Position numbers and translations under genes: made by a program | The notes under the pieces: model-generated | What the model was told of the DNA's origin: nothing | What the model saw: the letters and a program-made list of their open reading frames with translations, nothing else | Database searches by the model: none | NCBI RefSeq assembly: GCF_004348985.1 | Contig: NZ_SMKW01000065.1 | Location: 1 to 52,926, forward strand | DNA: 52,926 bases | Direction of reading: 5' to 3' | Source of the DNA: Saccharopolyspora elongata | GTDB lineage: Bacteria > Actinomycetota > Actinomycetes > Mycobacteriales > Pseudonocardiaceae | In this document: positions 1 to 9,045 of the stretch, piece after piece | How positions within the stretch are numbered: position 1 is the first letter of the stretch | Layout of the letters: the number at the start of each line of letters is the position of its first letter

Positions 1-162
1 CAGCCCGCGGTCATAGCGGCTGTGAACCCGCCGCGACCTACCGCCGCAGGACGGGCAGATGCCATCGTCGGCCTTGACACGTGCCCAGACCAGCACGCCT
101 GCCCCGGACCGCTCGATCCGCTCGACCGTCACGCCGGCCAGGTGGGGCAGCAACGAGTCCAA
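1..162 (-). pseudogene. ISL3-family transposase, N-terminal part, cut by window edge
   Basis: Read on the minus strand from a TTG at 162, the frame gives an ISL3-type amino terminus: a hydrophobic LLPHLAGV stretch, then a zinc-finger CPSCGG pair, then an RRVHSRYDRG segment. ISL3 transposases start this way, with a Cys-pair DNA-binding domain before the DDE core. The gene runs off the left edge, so it may be intact beyond the window or only a fragment. No ATG or GTG is in frame at the right place, so the exact start is uncertain. It resembles the subgroup of the C-terminal fragment at 25017-25211 more than the intron-bearing element near 27.5 kb. Confidence 0.6.
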
Positions 163-264
163 ACACTGGTGATCACACGCCGACCATGATCACAAAGACC
201 CGAACAGCACCAGCCACCAGGCCGACAGTTGATCACGCAACCAGCGACAGAGCCACCCATCTGA

Positions 265-885
265 CACGCCCGTCCCAGACAACGTCGACAGGCAGCGCGC
301 CACGAATGGACCACGTTCCTCAAAGCCCAGGCAAACGGTCTTCTCGCCACGGACTTCTTTCACATCGACACTATCGGGCTGCAGCGGCTATACGCCCTGT
401 TCGTCATGGAGGTCCGCACCCGCACCGTTCACATCCTCGGCGTCACCGCCCACCCCACCGCCGCCTGGGCCACTCAACACGCCCGGCAGCTGCTGTGGCA
501 GCTCGGCGACCGCGCCGCCACATTTACGCACCTCATCCGCGACCGCGACGCGAAGTTCACCGCCGCCTTCGACACAATCTTCGCCAGCGAAGGCATCACG
601 GTCACGAAGATCCCGCCGCGCAGCCCCAACTGCAACCCGCACGCGGAACGATTCATACGCTCCGTCCGCGAAGAGTGCACCAACCGAGTGCTGATCTTCG
701 ACAGAGGTCACGCGGAGAAGATCCTCCAGGAATACGCCTGCCACTTCAACACCCATCGGCCCCACCAAGCCCGCGACCAGCGGGCACCCCTCGACGACCC
801 GAACGTCATACCGCTGCCGACAGCTCGGATCGAACGCCGACAAGCCGTGGCGGGACTCATCAACGAGTACCGCCAAGCAGCCTGA
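265..885 (+). pseudogene. Truncated rve-type transposase (C-terminal catalytic half)
   Basis: The frame opens just after an in-frame stop at 262-264 and encodes the catalytic half of an rve/DDE integrase-type transposase. LLATDFFHID carries the first Asp, IRDRDAKFT the second, and HAERFIRSVREE the Glu. It ends with the THRPHQARDQRAP and GLINEYRQAA tail typical of this group. The helix-turn-helix N-terminal half is missing, so this is a 5'-truncated remnant. It shares family and tail motifs with the full-length minus-strand transposase at 25584-26651, but differs at many positions, so the two are not recent copies of one element. Confidence 0.75.
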
Positions 886-947
886 CGGCCCGACGAAACC
901 CCAACTCACAACCAGCGAACCCTTTTTGAAGCACTACGGGCACCGTC

Positions 948-1394
948 GTGGTCTGGGTCGGCAAGAGAGACCGGGTCGACGCCTGGAACCAGCTCGACGC
1001 GGCCCGCATCGCCGCCCGCGAGCAGACCACCTTCCGCCAGCGGCTGGCGTTCGTGCGGAAGAACAATGCGTGGAGTGACTCATTCGGCACGCGCAATAGC
1101 TGGCAAGAAATCCTCTTCTACGATGTCCCGAAGGATGCCATCAACGGCATGACCAGCGGCGCGATAAAGTCCGGCATTGAGGTGGCCAGGGGCAACGGCC
1201 AGCCCGGCGACATGTGGAAGAGCGTGCTGCTGCAGGGAGCGATCGGCGCGGTGCGCGGCGGGGTCAATTCAGCGGCCAGCAACACCGCGTTCCCGAGGTC
1301 GGGTATCGGAGAAACGCTGTGGAAGACCGGGAGTAAAACCGCAGACATCCACGTGCGCTCGAACATCGAGACCAATACCTATGGAAAGGCATAG
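948..1394 (+). CDS. Hypothetical protein, probably the C-terminal end of a larger protein
   Basis: The 148-codon frame opens with a highly charged segment and continues with a Gly/Ala/Ser-rich stretch (GMTSGAIKSGIEVARG, AIGAVRGGVNSAASN) ending in ETNTYGKA. I do not recognise a catalytic motif. The alternation of amphipathic and small-residue segments looks like the carboxyl end of a large secreted or type VII-associated protein, but this is a weak guess. The frame is open upstream of the first ATG, back towards the transposase debris, so the real N-terminus was probably lost by IS insertion. Two hairpins follow the stop codon, as expected for the end of a real transcript. Confidence 0.4.
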   Translation: MVWVGKRDRVDAWNQLDAARIAAREQTTFRQRLAFVRKNNAWSDSFGTRNSWQEILFYDVPKDAINGMTSGAIKSGIEVARGNGQPGDMWKSVLLQGAIGAVRGGVNSAASNTAFPRSGIGETLWKTGSKTADIHVRSNIETNTYGKA

Positions 1395-1426
1395 GCGGCG
1401 GCTGATCATGGGAAGGTTGTATCGCG

Positions 1427-1458
1427 GATGCCCCGTCGCCCCGGACTGGCGGGGCATC
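1427..1458 (+). terminator. Hairpin downstream of the 948-1394 gene
   Basis: Perfect 9-bp inverted repeat GATGCCCCG / CGGGGCATC with a 14-base loop, 33 bases after the stop codon. There is no U-tract, which is common for actinobacterial terminators. Confidence 0.5.
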
Positions 1459-1534
1459 GCGATGCCAGGCGGGCAGCGCGAGAAGAATGTCAGTCGGGGT
1501 GTGCGGAGTGCGGTGGTCCGCATCATCTTGTGCC

Positions 1535-1562
1535 GACCCCGCCTGCGAGCGCAGGCGGGGTC
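1535..1562. terminator. Strong GC-rich hairpin, likely bidirectional terminator
   Basis: Perfect 12-bp inverted repeat GACCCCGCCTGC / GCAGGCGGGGTC around a 4-base GAGC loop. It lies between the convergent 948-1394 gene and the minus-strand monooxygenase that ends at 1656, so it can serve both transcripts. Confidence 0.75.
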
Positions 1563-1655
1563 GTCTGGAGTGAGCATCGCAGAGCGGTACCCCGCTTCGT
1601 CGGCATGATCCACCGGCAGCGGTTGGCTCGGCGGATTTCACCGAGCCGGGGTGTT

Positions 1656-3152
1656 CTAGATGGTCTCGAGGCGCCTATCCTGCGGTGCGCGGTGGAGCAG
1701 CCGGTAGTCCTTGCGCCGGACCCTTCGGGTGGCCAGCCAGAACTGCCACGTGAAGCCCGGCCAGATGGCTCGGTTGACGCCTGCCGCATCGTGGTAGAAG
1801 TTCGTGCAGCCACCCCGGGTCCAGACGCCCTTGACCAGCTTCTGCTGGATCGTTGTCTGGAACTCTTCCTGCACGTCGCGCCGAACATCGAGTGCCGCAG
1901 CGCCGCTATTGTCGACCAACTTGATCGCGTTCACCACGTACCTGGCTTGCGCTTCGAGCATCACGGTCACGGATGTATGGGTGACAGCGGTGTTGGGCCC
2001 GAGCAGGAAAAACATGTTCGGAAATCCAGCAACGGTGGTGCCGAGGTGAGCGCGCATGCCACCAGTCGCCCATTCCTCGGCTAAGAACCGCTTGTCGGTG
2101 CCGATGATGTGGAGGTAGTCCAACGCATCCGTGATGCGGAAGCCGGTCGCGTAGATGATCGCGTCGATCTCGCGCTCGACGCCGGACGCGTCCACCACCG
2201 AGTCGGCCCGAACGTCGGCCACGCTGTCGGTGACGAGCTCGACGTTGTCCCTCGCCAAGGCCGGGTAGTAGTCGTTGGAGAACAGTACCCGCTTGCAGCC
2301 CATGGTGTACTTGGGAGTCAGTTTCTCCCGCAGAGCGGAGTCTTTGATGTGCCGGGCGATGTGTTGCTTGGCGATCGACTCGGGCCCCTCCCACAGCTCC
2401 AAGCGCCCGTTGAACGCAAGCGCGCGCATCTCCCGGCGCCAGTAGATCGTGTTGCGGTAGATGCGCTGGGCACCGGGAATGTGTTTGAACAACGCCCGCA
2501 GCCAGCCGGGAACGTCTCGGTTGCGTTTGGGCAGCACCCAGTGGGGGGTGCGTTGGAAGACGTACAACTTGGCTGCGTCGGCCGCGATCGGTGGCACGAG
2601 CTGAATCCCTGATGCCCCGGTGCCGATGACAGCGACGCGCTTTCCGGCGAAGTCGAAGTCGTGGTTCCACTGCGAGGAATGCCAGACTTGGCCTTTGAAG
2701 GTTTCGAGCCCAGGAAGCTCGGGAAGCCGTGGGATGTGCAGTCCGCCGACTGCGGAGATCAGGAACTGGCAGAAGAGTTCTTCACCTGTCGTGGTGCTGA
2801 GCCGCCACCTGCATTGGTCCGGCTCCCAGGTCGCACCGGTCAAACCGACTCCGAATCGGATCTTGGATCTCAGCCGGTGCTTGTCCGCGATGTTGCTCAG
2901 GTAGGTGAAAATTTCGGACCGGGTGGCGAAATCACGTAGCCAGTCGGCTTTCTGCTCGTAGGACAGCGAATACAGGTGCGCCTCCACGTCGCACTCGCAT
3001 CCGGGGTAGGAGTTGTCCCGCCACGTGCCGCCCACGTCATCGGCCTTTTCCAGGACGAGGTAGTTCCGGATGCCGGCCTTCTCCAGTTGGATGGCCTGTC
3101 CGAGTCCTCCGAATCCGGTGCCGACGATCACGGCCTTGAGGTATTGGTTCAT
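1656..3152 (-). CDS. Flavin-dependent monooxygenase, Baeyer-Villiger type
   Basis: The 498-residue protein has the class B flavin monooxygenase layout. An FAD-binding GTGFGGLG lies at residues 11-18, and an NADPH-binding GTGASG near 176. Between them is a full Baeyer-Villiger fingerprint FxGxxxHxxxW (FKGQVWHSSQW), and a YATGF motif lies towards the C-terminus. Such enzymes insert oxygen next to a ketone, or less often hydroxylate, using NADPH and O2. The ATG has a good ribosome site (GAGGAG, 5 bases upstream). It is transcribed away from the fatty acyl-AMP ligase across a shared 611-bp gap, so it could tailor the product of that operon. This link is inferred from position only. The substrate cannot be read from sequence. 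Confidence 0.88.
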   Translation of the reverse strand: MNQYLKAVIVGTGFGGLGQAIQLEKAGIRNYLVLEKADDVGGTWRDNSYPGCECDVEAHLYSLSYEQKADWLRDFATRSEIFTYLSNIADKHRLRSKIRFGVGLTGATWEPDQCRWRLSTTTGEELFCQFLISAVGGLHIPRLPELPGLETFKGQVWHSSQWNHDFDFAGKRVAVIGTGASGIQLVPPIAADAAKLYVFQRTPHWVLPKRNRDVPGWLRALFKHIPGAQRIYRNTIYWRREMRALAFNGRLELWEGPESIAKQHIARHIKDSALREKLTPKYTMGCKRVLFSNDYYPALARDNVELVTDSVADVRADSVVDASGVEREIDAIIYATGFRITDALDYLHIIGTDKRFLAEEWATGGMRAHLGTTVAGFPNMFFLLGPNTAVTHTSVTVMLEAQARYVVNAIKLVDNSGAAALDVRRDVQEEFQTTIQQKLVKGVWTRGGCTNFYHDAAGVNRAIWPGFTWQFWLATRRVRRKDYRLLHRAPQDRRLETI

Positions 3153-3763
3153 GCGCTCCTCGCAGGGCCAACCCGCTCACACCGTCGCGGTTGCCTGTCC
3201 CGGTCGAATCTTTAACGTTCCGGGCGCGCTCTCGTCAAGAGACCGCCCGGCGGTGCGAACCAAAGGGCAAAAAACCATGCCTAATGAGACATCTCCGGAA
3301 GTGGGAACTACCGTTGCACGGCCGCATCGCGTAGCGGCTTCCGTACGCATCACGCACTCGCGCCACGTGGGGGTTTCGAAGGTGGCACGCCTGTGCTGTC
3401 GGCGTTCGGTCGCCCGTCCGCTGGATGGCCGGCCTAGCGGGTGGCGGGGTGGGGCAGAGCTCACCAACCTGCCGAAGTGTCCAGATTCTCGTCGTTAGCT
3501 TCTTGGGTCGCAAAATAGCCGAAAAGCCGATGAGATTACGGTGCCTGATGGTGTAGGCAGGAAACGCTGTCTGATCAGGCAGCGTCGGGGATGGTGATCT
3601 TCCGTCCGCCGCGCCGAGGTCCCTAGCATTTCGGTGTCGAGGTCGGATTGGGCCAGTTGTGGCGCAAGACCGTCCGCGTGGTGCGTCCAGGGCGGTGCCA
3701 GCACGAGCAGCTGGGCGCGGATCAAGTGAGTTCGCGGCCCGGCCGTAGACAGGGAGACTCGCC
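3153..3763. promoter_or_regulatory. Divergent intergenic region between monooxygenase and PUFA-like operon
   Basis: This 611-bp gap separates two divergent transcription units, so promoters for both should lie here. I found no convincing -10/-35 pair, operator palindrome or RNA gene. The AGGGAGA at about 3750 is the ribosome site for the acyl-AMP ligase. No regulator gene is found next to the operon on either side. Confidence 0.5.
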
Positions 3764-5560
3764 ATGCATTTGGAAGTTGAGCCGGATCTGAACCCGGCCT
3801 CGAGCCTTGGTGCAGGCACGATTCTGTCGGCGTTCATCGATCTCCACGAGCGTGACATTAACCGCGAGCTCTTCGTGTTCGTCGACGACTACGGCCGCGA
3901 CGTCGAGTCGATGACGGTGCGTAGGTTGGCTCACGACGCGCAGCGGGCCATGTCGCTGCTGGAAGCAGAGGGCGTCCGGCGTGGCGACCGGGCGTTGCTG
4001 GTGTACCTGCCATCGCTGCATTTCATCAGCGCGTTCCTCGGCTGCCTGGCGTGCGGAGTGATTCCAGTTCCGGTCGCACCGCCAAACCCGCTGAAACTCG
4101 CGCAGGAAACCGGGGCCTTGGCGGCTATCGCCACCAGCTCCGGTGCGCGTGTCGTGCTCACCCACGATGCCTACCAGGGGGCGATCGATGCGGCGTTGAG
4201 AGCACACCCACTGCCGCCCGAAGCGCCCAAAATGCCCGGGATTCCGTGGTTGGCCACCGATTCACGCCGCGGCGGCGAGGTGGACGTGGTCGAGCCGCGG
4301 CATTGGTACAATCCGGAAGATCCGGACGAGCCGGTCTTCCTGCAGTACACGTCCGGGTCGACCGGGTTCCCCAAAGGCGTGATCGTCAGCCATCGCAACA
4401 TCAGCCACGAGTTGCAGTTCCTGGCCGCGGATTTGGCACTGGGCGACGACACGGTCGCCGTCACCTGGGTTCCGCACTTCCACGATCTCGGGCTGATCAG
4501 CTTCCTGCTGAACACCATCGCGGGGCACTCCGGGCGGACCTACGTGATGTCTCCGCTCAGCTTCCTGCAGCGGCCCTCGGTGTGGTTCGACGTCATGTCC
4601 CGGGTGCGCGCCACGCACACGTCGGCGCCGAATTTCGCCTACGACCTGATGATCCGGAAGACGACTCCGGAGCAGCGCGCAGATTGGGACCTCAGCTCTG
4701 TACGAGTTCTCGGTTCTTCTGGAGAAATGGTGCTCCCAGAAACCATGGAGCGGTTCTGGAACGCTTTCATGCTGACCGGACTGAACCCTGCGGTGTTCCA
4801 CCCCGGTTACGGCATGGCCGAGCACACGTTGAGCTTGAGCATGGGAAGCGGTGGTCCGCTGTGGGTGGACAAGCGCGAGTTGGAGAAGGGCCGGGTGGAG
4901 CCGGTTGAAGCCGACTCCACCCAGGGTGCCGCCGGTTTCTACGGCAGCGGTTGGGTCACCAAGGAAGGTGCCAACGTTCGCATCGTCGATCCGGCCACCG
5001 GCAAACCGTGCGACCCCGGTCAGGTCGGGGAGATCTGGGTCGACTCGCCCACCAAGGCACTCGGGTACTGGGGCCTGCCGGACGAGACCCGCGAGACATT
5101 CCGTGCTCGCGTCGCCGACGACGATCCCCGCGAGTATCTGAGGACAGGTGATCTCGGGTTCTTTCGCAATGGAGAGTTGTTCGTCTCCGGTCGGCTCAAG
5201 GAACTGATCGTTATCCGGGGCGATAACTACTATCCGCAGGACATCGAGGAAACTGTTCGCGGGTGTCATCCGCTGATCCGCCCCGGCGGGGTCGCCGCGT
5301 TCTCGGTTCCCTCGGCAGGATCGGGCCAGGGCGAGCGTTTGATCATCTTCGTGGAAATGGTGGATGGCGCGCCTGTTGCCGACAATGACGAGGAAATCAC
5401 CAGGACGGTTCGTCGCGCGATCAGGGAAGCCCACGGGATCGCATGCGACGAGGTGGTCGTGGGTGCGCCAGGACTGGTGCTCAAGACGACCAGCGGCAAG
5501 GTGCGCCGCGCCGCGTGCCGCACGCAGTACCTTCAGCGTTTAGAGGAGCACGCCCGATGA
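3764..5560 (+). CDS. Fatty acyl-AMP ligase (FAAL)
   Basis: This 598-residue adenylating enzyme activates a fatty acid to acyl-AMP for transfer to an acyl carrier protein. The phosphate-binding loop YTSGSTGFPKG is near residues 194-204. The FAAL-type WVPHFHDLGLI is near 236, and FLQRPSVWFDVMSRVRATH with APNFAYDL follows, a block typical of FAALs. The adenylation lysine is in KTTSGKVRR near 573. Length is normal for the family. It is the first gene of the operon, and its TGA overlaps the next ATG (ATGA), so translation is coupled. It probably supplies the starter chain for the megasynthase, or loads the ACP of the next gene. The acyl length is unknown. A CoA ligase is less likely given the FAAL-specific blocks. 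Confidence 0.9.
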   Translation: MHLEVEPDLNPASSLGAGTILSAFIDLHERDINRELFVFVDDYGRDVESMTVRRLAHDAQRAMSLLEAEGVRRGDRALLVYLPSLHFISAFLGCLACGVIPVPVAPPNPLKLAQETGALAAIATSSGARVVLTHDAYQGAIDAALRAHPLPPEAPKMPGIPWLATDSRRGGEVDVVEPRHWYNPEDPDEPVFLQYTSGSTGFPKGVIVSHRNISHELQFLAADLALGDDTVAVTWVPHFHDLGLISFLLNTIAGHSGRTYVMSPLSFLQRPSVWFDVMSRVRATHTSAPNFAYDLMIRKTTPEQRADWDLSSVRVLGSSGEMVLPETMERFWNAFMLTGLNPAVFHPGYGMAEHTLSLSMGSGGPLWVDKRELEKGRVEPVEADSTQGAAGFYGSGWVTKEGANVRIVDPATGKPCDPGQVGEIWVDSPTKALGYWGLPDETRETFRARVADDDPREYLRTGDLGFFRNGELFVSGRLKELIVIRGDNYYPQDIEETVRGCHPLIRPGGVAAFSVPSAGSGQGERLIIFVEMVDGAPVADNDEEITRTVRRAIREAHGIACDEVVVGAPGLVLKTTSGKVRRAACRTQYLQRLEEHAR

Positions 5561-8500
5561 GTAGTGAACTTCTGGTCCCGGGGCTGCGCATCTGCACCGG
5601 GCCGGATGATCCCCGACTGCACGACGTCGACGCGGACTTCACCGCACTGCTCCGGAAATTCCAGACGGTGGTGACCTCAACCGGCAAACGCCTCTTCCAC
5701 GGTGCAGGCGCTTGTGTGCGCGGGCATATCGAGTTCGTTGACGTCGCGGGGATCTCCGTGCACCCGTTCTTCGCGGCGGGCAAGCAATATCCGCTGATTG
5801 CCAGGTACAGCAACGGTGAATCGTCGGACGACATCGCCCCCGGAACCCGTGGTGCGTCGCTGTTGTGGTTGGATCCCGCTGGTTCCGGGGAGCCGCAGTT
5901 CAATCTGACGCTGAACACCGGTCGCGCACTTTTCGCCGGCAATGCCGCGGCCTTCGTGCGCTTTCTGCAGGGAAACGATCAGGACCGCCAGGACATGGTC
6001 CGGTCGAATCCGCGTGCCGGGAAACTGCTGTGGGAGCAGGTCCGCGATCCGGTCTCGTTCATGCGGTACCACTACCACTCGCAGGCGCCGCGCGTGCACG
6101 TGGACGCCACCGGGCGTCCTTGGCTGGCGCGTTATCGGCTCGTACCGGCGGAAGACAGGGCCGATTGCGGACAGCACGTCGCTGGCCATCGCCTTTTTCC
6201 GCCCGTGCCACCGGATTTCCTCGCCAGGGATCCCGCTGATCCGCGACCGCCGACTGCTCTCCGGGATGAGCTCGTCGAGCAGGTTTCGGACGGCGGATTC
6301 GGTGCACTGCTGCAAATCCAGCTGCATCCGGTGACCGACTCCTCAGACAGCAATCAGGCCGCGCTCGATCCATCGGTCGTGTGGACTGAGGGATACCACA
6401 CGATCGCGCGAGTGCAGTTCGACGCCGTTGTCAACACCGAGACGGCGAAAGCCCTGGTGTTCGACCCTGCCCACGCCCCGGAAGGTCTTGGCATCGCGCT
6501 CGCCCGGTCGCCGCTTGAAGCGGCCTCGGTAAACCACGCCCGTGCCCTGATATACCGGAAGATGCACGCCGCGCGGACGGCGCTGGTTGAGGCAAGGGGC
6601 GCCCATGAACAAGTAACTGGGTCAAAGGGGCCGCTCGCCAAAACGGTCTGCGTCGTCGGTGCGGGCCCGAGCGGGCTGACTATCGCGCGTGAGTTGGAGC
6701 GCCTCGGGCACACCGTGGTGGTGTTGGAGCGCGAGCCGGTCGTCGGTGGTAAGGCTGTCTCGATCGACGTCGACGGGCGTGCCTACGATCTGGGCGCCCA
6801 CATCTGCACACCGCGCTACGAGCGGTTTGCCGAATTAGCGGCAGAACTCGGTGTCGACACTGTGGAAGCCACAGCGACCTACGAATATGACGCCGACCGG
6901 TGGTTTCGCAGATCGCCGGGTGCATCTTTCTTCCGGAGATCGGAGTTCTCCCGGTACACGCAGCTGCGGGAGCAGGCCTTTCCAGGCATCGCGACAGCCG
7001 GCCTGGCGCACTCCGCAGTGTCGTTGTCGCAGTCGATATCGGAATGGGTGGTCGGCAACGATCTCCTGGGTATGACGGATTCGCTCGGATCCGGTTACAC
7101 CGCTTCGGGATACGGCTATCCGAACGACGATGTCCCCGCGCTGTACTTTGTCAAACATGCCGAGATGACCGGCCTGGTTTCCCTTGGTCCGCAAACCACC
7201 GGCCATGCCGGGCCCTTCACGGTATCCGGCGGCTTCGGGAGGCTGTGGCAGCGGGTTGCCGACAGTCTTTCCGATGTGCGCACCGGTACGCGCATCACAT
7301 CGATAGAGCGCGAATCCAGCGGCGTCGTCGTGCAAACCGATTCCGGTCCCGTACATGCGGATTCGCTCATCCTGTCCGTTCCACTCGACCAGGTCGTCGA
7401 TGTGCTCGACGCCACCGCCGATGAGCGGGATATCGCGTCGAGGGTTCGTACGATCGACTACTACACCGTGCTTTGCCGGATTTCCGGACTGCCCAGAGCC
7501 GGCATGTATCTCGTGCGCTCCAAGGGGGCGGCACCGCAACCTGGCCACTGCGTCGCCTACCACAACCGGTATGATGACACGGACGTCTACACCTGCTATT
7601 CCTACGGGGCGCAAGGCCTGGACACCACGGACATCGTCCGGCAGCTTCGTGAAGATGTGGCCGCGATGGGTGGCCAGGTTACCGATGTGCTGGTCGCCAG
7701 ACGATGGCCGTTCATGCCGCACTTCCGTGCCGCGGATCTCAAGGCCGGTGTTCTCGATCGCCTCGAGCGCATGCAAGGAGACCGGCAGACTTACCACGTC
7801 GGGAGTCTCCTGGGGTTCGAGTTGATCGAGACCAATGTGGCTTATGCCCAGGATCTCGCGCACCGCTACTTCGCAGCTCCAGTGGCCGACGACAGCCGCG
7901 AGCGAGGCCGGCGCGGCGCACCGCGATACCAGGTGCGCTCCGAAGCCGAGCTGTTGGAGTGGCTGACTCGGCAGCTCGCGGCCGATCTCGGCCGTCCCGT
8001 GGCCGAGATCGACCCACAGACCCCACTGGATGACTACGGGCTCGACTCGCTGACGGCCACCGGTCTGCAGGCCGAGCTATCCGACTGGCTGGGCTTCCGC
8101 GTCCCGCCAACGCTGTTGCTCGAACATCCCACACTGGAGACGGTGGCACGCCAACTCGTCACGCTGATGGACGGTGAGCACGCCGACACGCGTGAGGTGG
8201 AGCGGAAACCGATGTTGGCTGTTGCGCTGACTCCGCCACGGCCCTTCTTCTGCATCGGAGGCGCGGTCGGAGCAGCGCATCAGTTGCAGGCGCTCGCCGA
8301 CGATCTGGGGCCAGGATACCCGTTCTACGGGCTTCAAGCCCCCGGGTATGACGGCGGCGAGCCGGCACTCGCGACCGTCGAGGAACTCGCCGACCGGTAC
8401 ATCGAGGACATCTACGCGGTCCAGCCGCGTGGTCCCTACGTCGTTGGTGGCTACTCGTTCGGTGGTCTGGTCGCGTACGAGATCGGCTGCCGGTTGCGGC

Positions 8501-9045
8501 GTGATGGGGCAGAGGTCGCCGAGGTGGTGGGGATCGACAGTTACCTTCCGCACGGTGGGCAGACCGCACCGGTTTGGGATGAGCGTGCCGCGCTGGAGGA
8601 GTTGGTGGCGGTGCACCGGGCGATGTCGGGAGCCCAATGGGATGCGTTGAGGGTGGATCCCGCACTGACGTCGGTCCAGTGCCGGGAGCTGGTCAGCAGG
8701 GAGCTTCGGATCATGGGCGCGGTCGCAGCCGATCGACTACTCGATCGGCTGTTGCCGGTGTTCCAGTCGAATCTGGAAGCCAACATCGCCTACCGGCCTC
8801 AGCCCTCTGATCTGTCGATGACGTTGCTTCGCGCTGTCGAACCTTTTCCGCCAGTGTTCGGCGAGGCGCGGCGACCAGCGATACCGGTGGGTGATCCCCA
8901 CAACGGCTGGGCGTCGGTGCAGATGGCTCGACTGCGCGTGCATGAGGTGCCCGGCAACCACTTCACCATCATCGGCGGGGCTGACCTGCGCGGGTTGGCC
9001 GCGACCTTGCGGAAAGTGCTCGACGAGACGCTGCTGGAGAAGTGA
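5557..9045 (+). CDS. Four-part fusion: catalase-like heme domain, linoleate isomerase-like FAD domain, ACP, thioesterase
   Basis: The chosen ATG overlaps the FAAL stop and follows GAGGAG, giving 1162 residues. Residues 1-360 are catalase-like but short, like mini-catalases and coral allene oxide synthase. The distal His is H48 (RLFHGAGACVRG), with RYSNGESSDD at 83-92, a probable distal Asn N120 (LNTG), and a heme-ligand Tyr Y333 in an RxxxY motif (RALIY). Residues 362-775 form an FAD domain (GAGPSG at 368-373) whose C-terminal layout, including YHVGS, recalls the fatty-acid double-bond isomerase PAI. An ACP follows at 795-872, with the phosphopantetheine serine S831 in GLDSL. Residues 893-1155 are a type I thioesterase with S967 (GYSFGG), D994 and H1135. 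All four domains look intact. I infer that an ACP-bound chain is isomerised, perhaps oxidised, then released. I know of no family with this exact architecture. Confidence 0.85.
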   Translation: MSSELLVPGLRICTGPDDPRLHDVDADFTALLRKFQTVVTSTGKRLFHGAGACVRGHIEFVDVAGISVHPFFAAGKQYPLIARYSNGESSDDIAPGTRGASLLWLDPAGSGEPQFNLTLNTGRALFAGNAAAFVRFLQGNDQDRQDMVRSNPRAGKLLWEQVRDPVSFMRYHYHSQAPRVHVDATGRPWLARYRLVPAEDRADCGQHVAGHRLFPPVPPDFLARDPADPRPPTALRDELVEQVSDGGFGALLQIQLHPVTDSSDSNQAALDPSVVWTEGYHTIARVQFDAVVNTETAKALVFDPAHAPEGLGIALARSPLEAASVNHARALIYRKMHAARTALVEARGAHEQVTGSKGPLAKTVCVVGAGPSGLTIARELERLGHTVVVLEREPVVGGKAVSIDVDGRAYDLGAHICTPRYERFAELAAELGVDTVEATATYEYDADRWFRRSPGASFFRRSEFSRYTQLREQAFPGIATAGLAHSAVSLSQSISEWVVGNDLLGMTDSLGSGYTASGYGYPNDDVPALYFVKHAEMTGLVSLGPQTTGHAGPFTVSGGFGRLWQRVADSLSDVRTGTRITSIERESSGVVVQTDSGPVHADSLILSVPLDQVVDVLDATADERDIASRVRTIDYYTVLCRISGLPRAGMYLVRSKGAAPQPGHCVAYHNRYDDTDVYTCYSYGAQGLDTTDIVRQLREDVAAMGGQVTDVLVARRWPFMPHFRAADLKAGVLDRLERMQGDRQTYHVGSLLGFELIETNVAYAQDLAHRYFAAPVADDSRERGRRGAPRYQVRSEAELLEWLTRQLAADLGRPVAEIDPQTPLDDYGLDSLTATGLQAELSDWLGFRVPPTLLLEHPTLETVARQLVTLMDGEHADTREVERKPMLAVALTPPRPFFCIGGAVGAAHQLQALADDLGPGYPFYGLQAPGYDGGEPALATVEELADRYIEDIYAVQPRGPYVVGGYSFGGLVAYEIGCRLRRDGAEVAEVVGIDSYLPHGGQTAPVWDERAALEELVAVHRAMSGAQWDALRVDPALTSVQCRELVSRELRIMGAVAADRLLDRLLPVFQSNLEANIAYRPQPSDLSMTLLRAVEPFPPVFGEARRPAIPVGDPHNGWASVQMARLRVHEVPGNHFTIIGGADLRGLAATLRKVLDETLLEK

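Noticed and set aside
5443..5556. Upstream extension of the fusion protein by 38 residues
   Set aside because: It lies inside the FAAL C-terminus in another frame; the ATG at 5557 has GAGGAG and an ATGA overlap.
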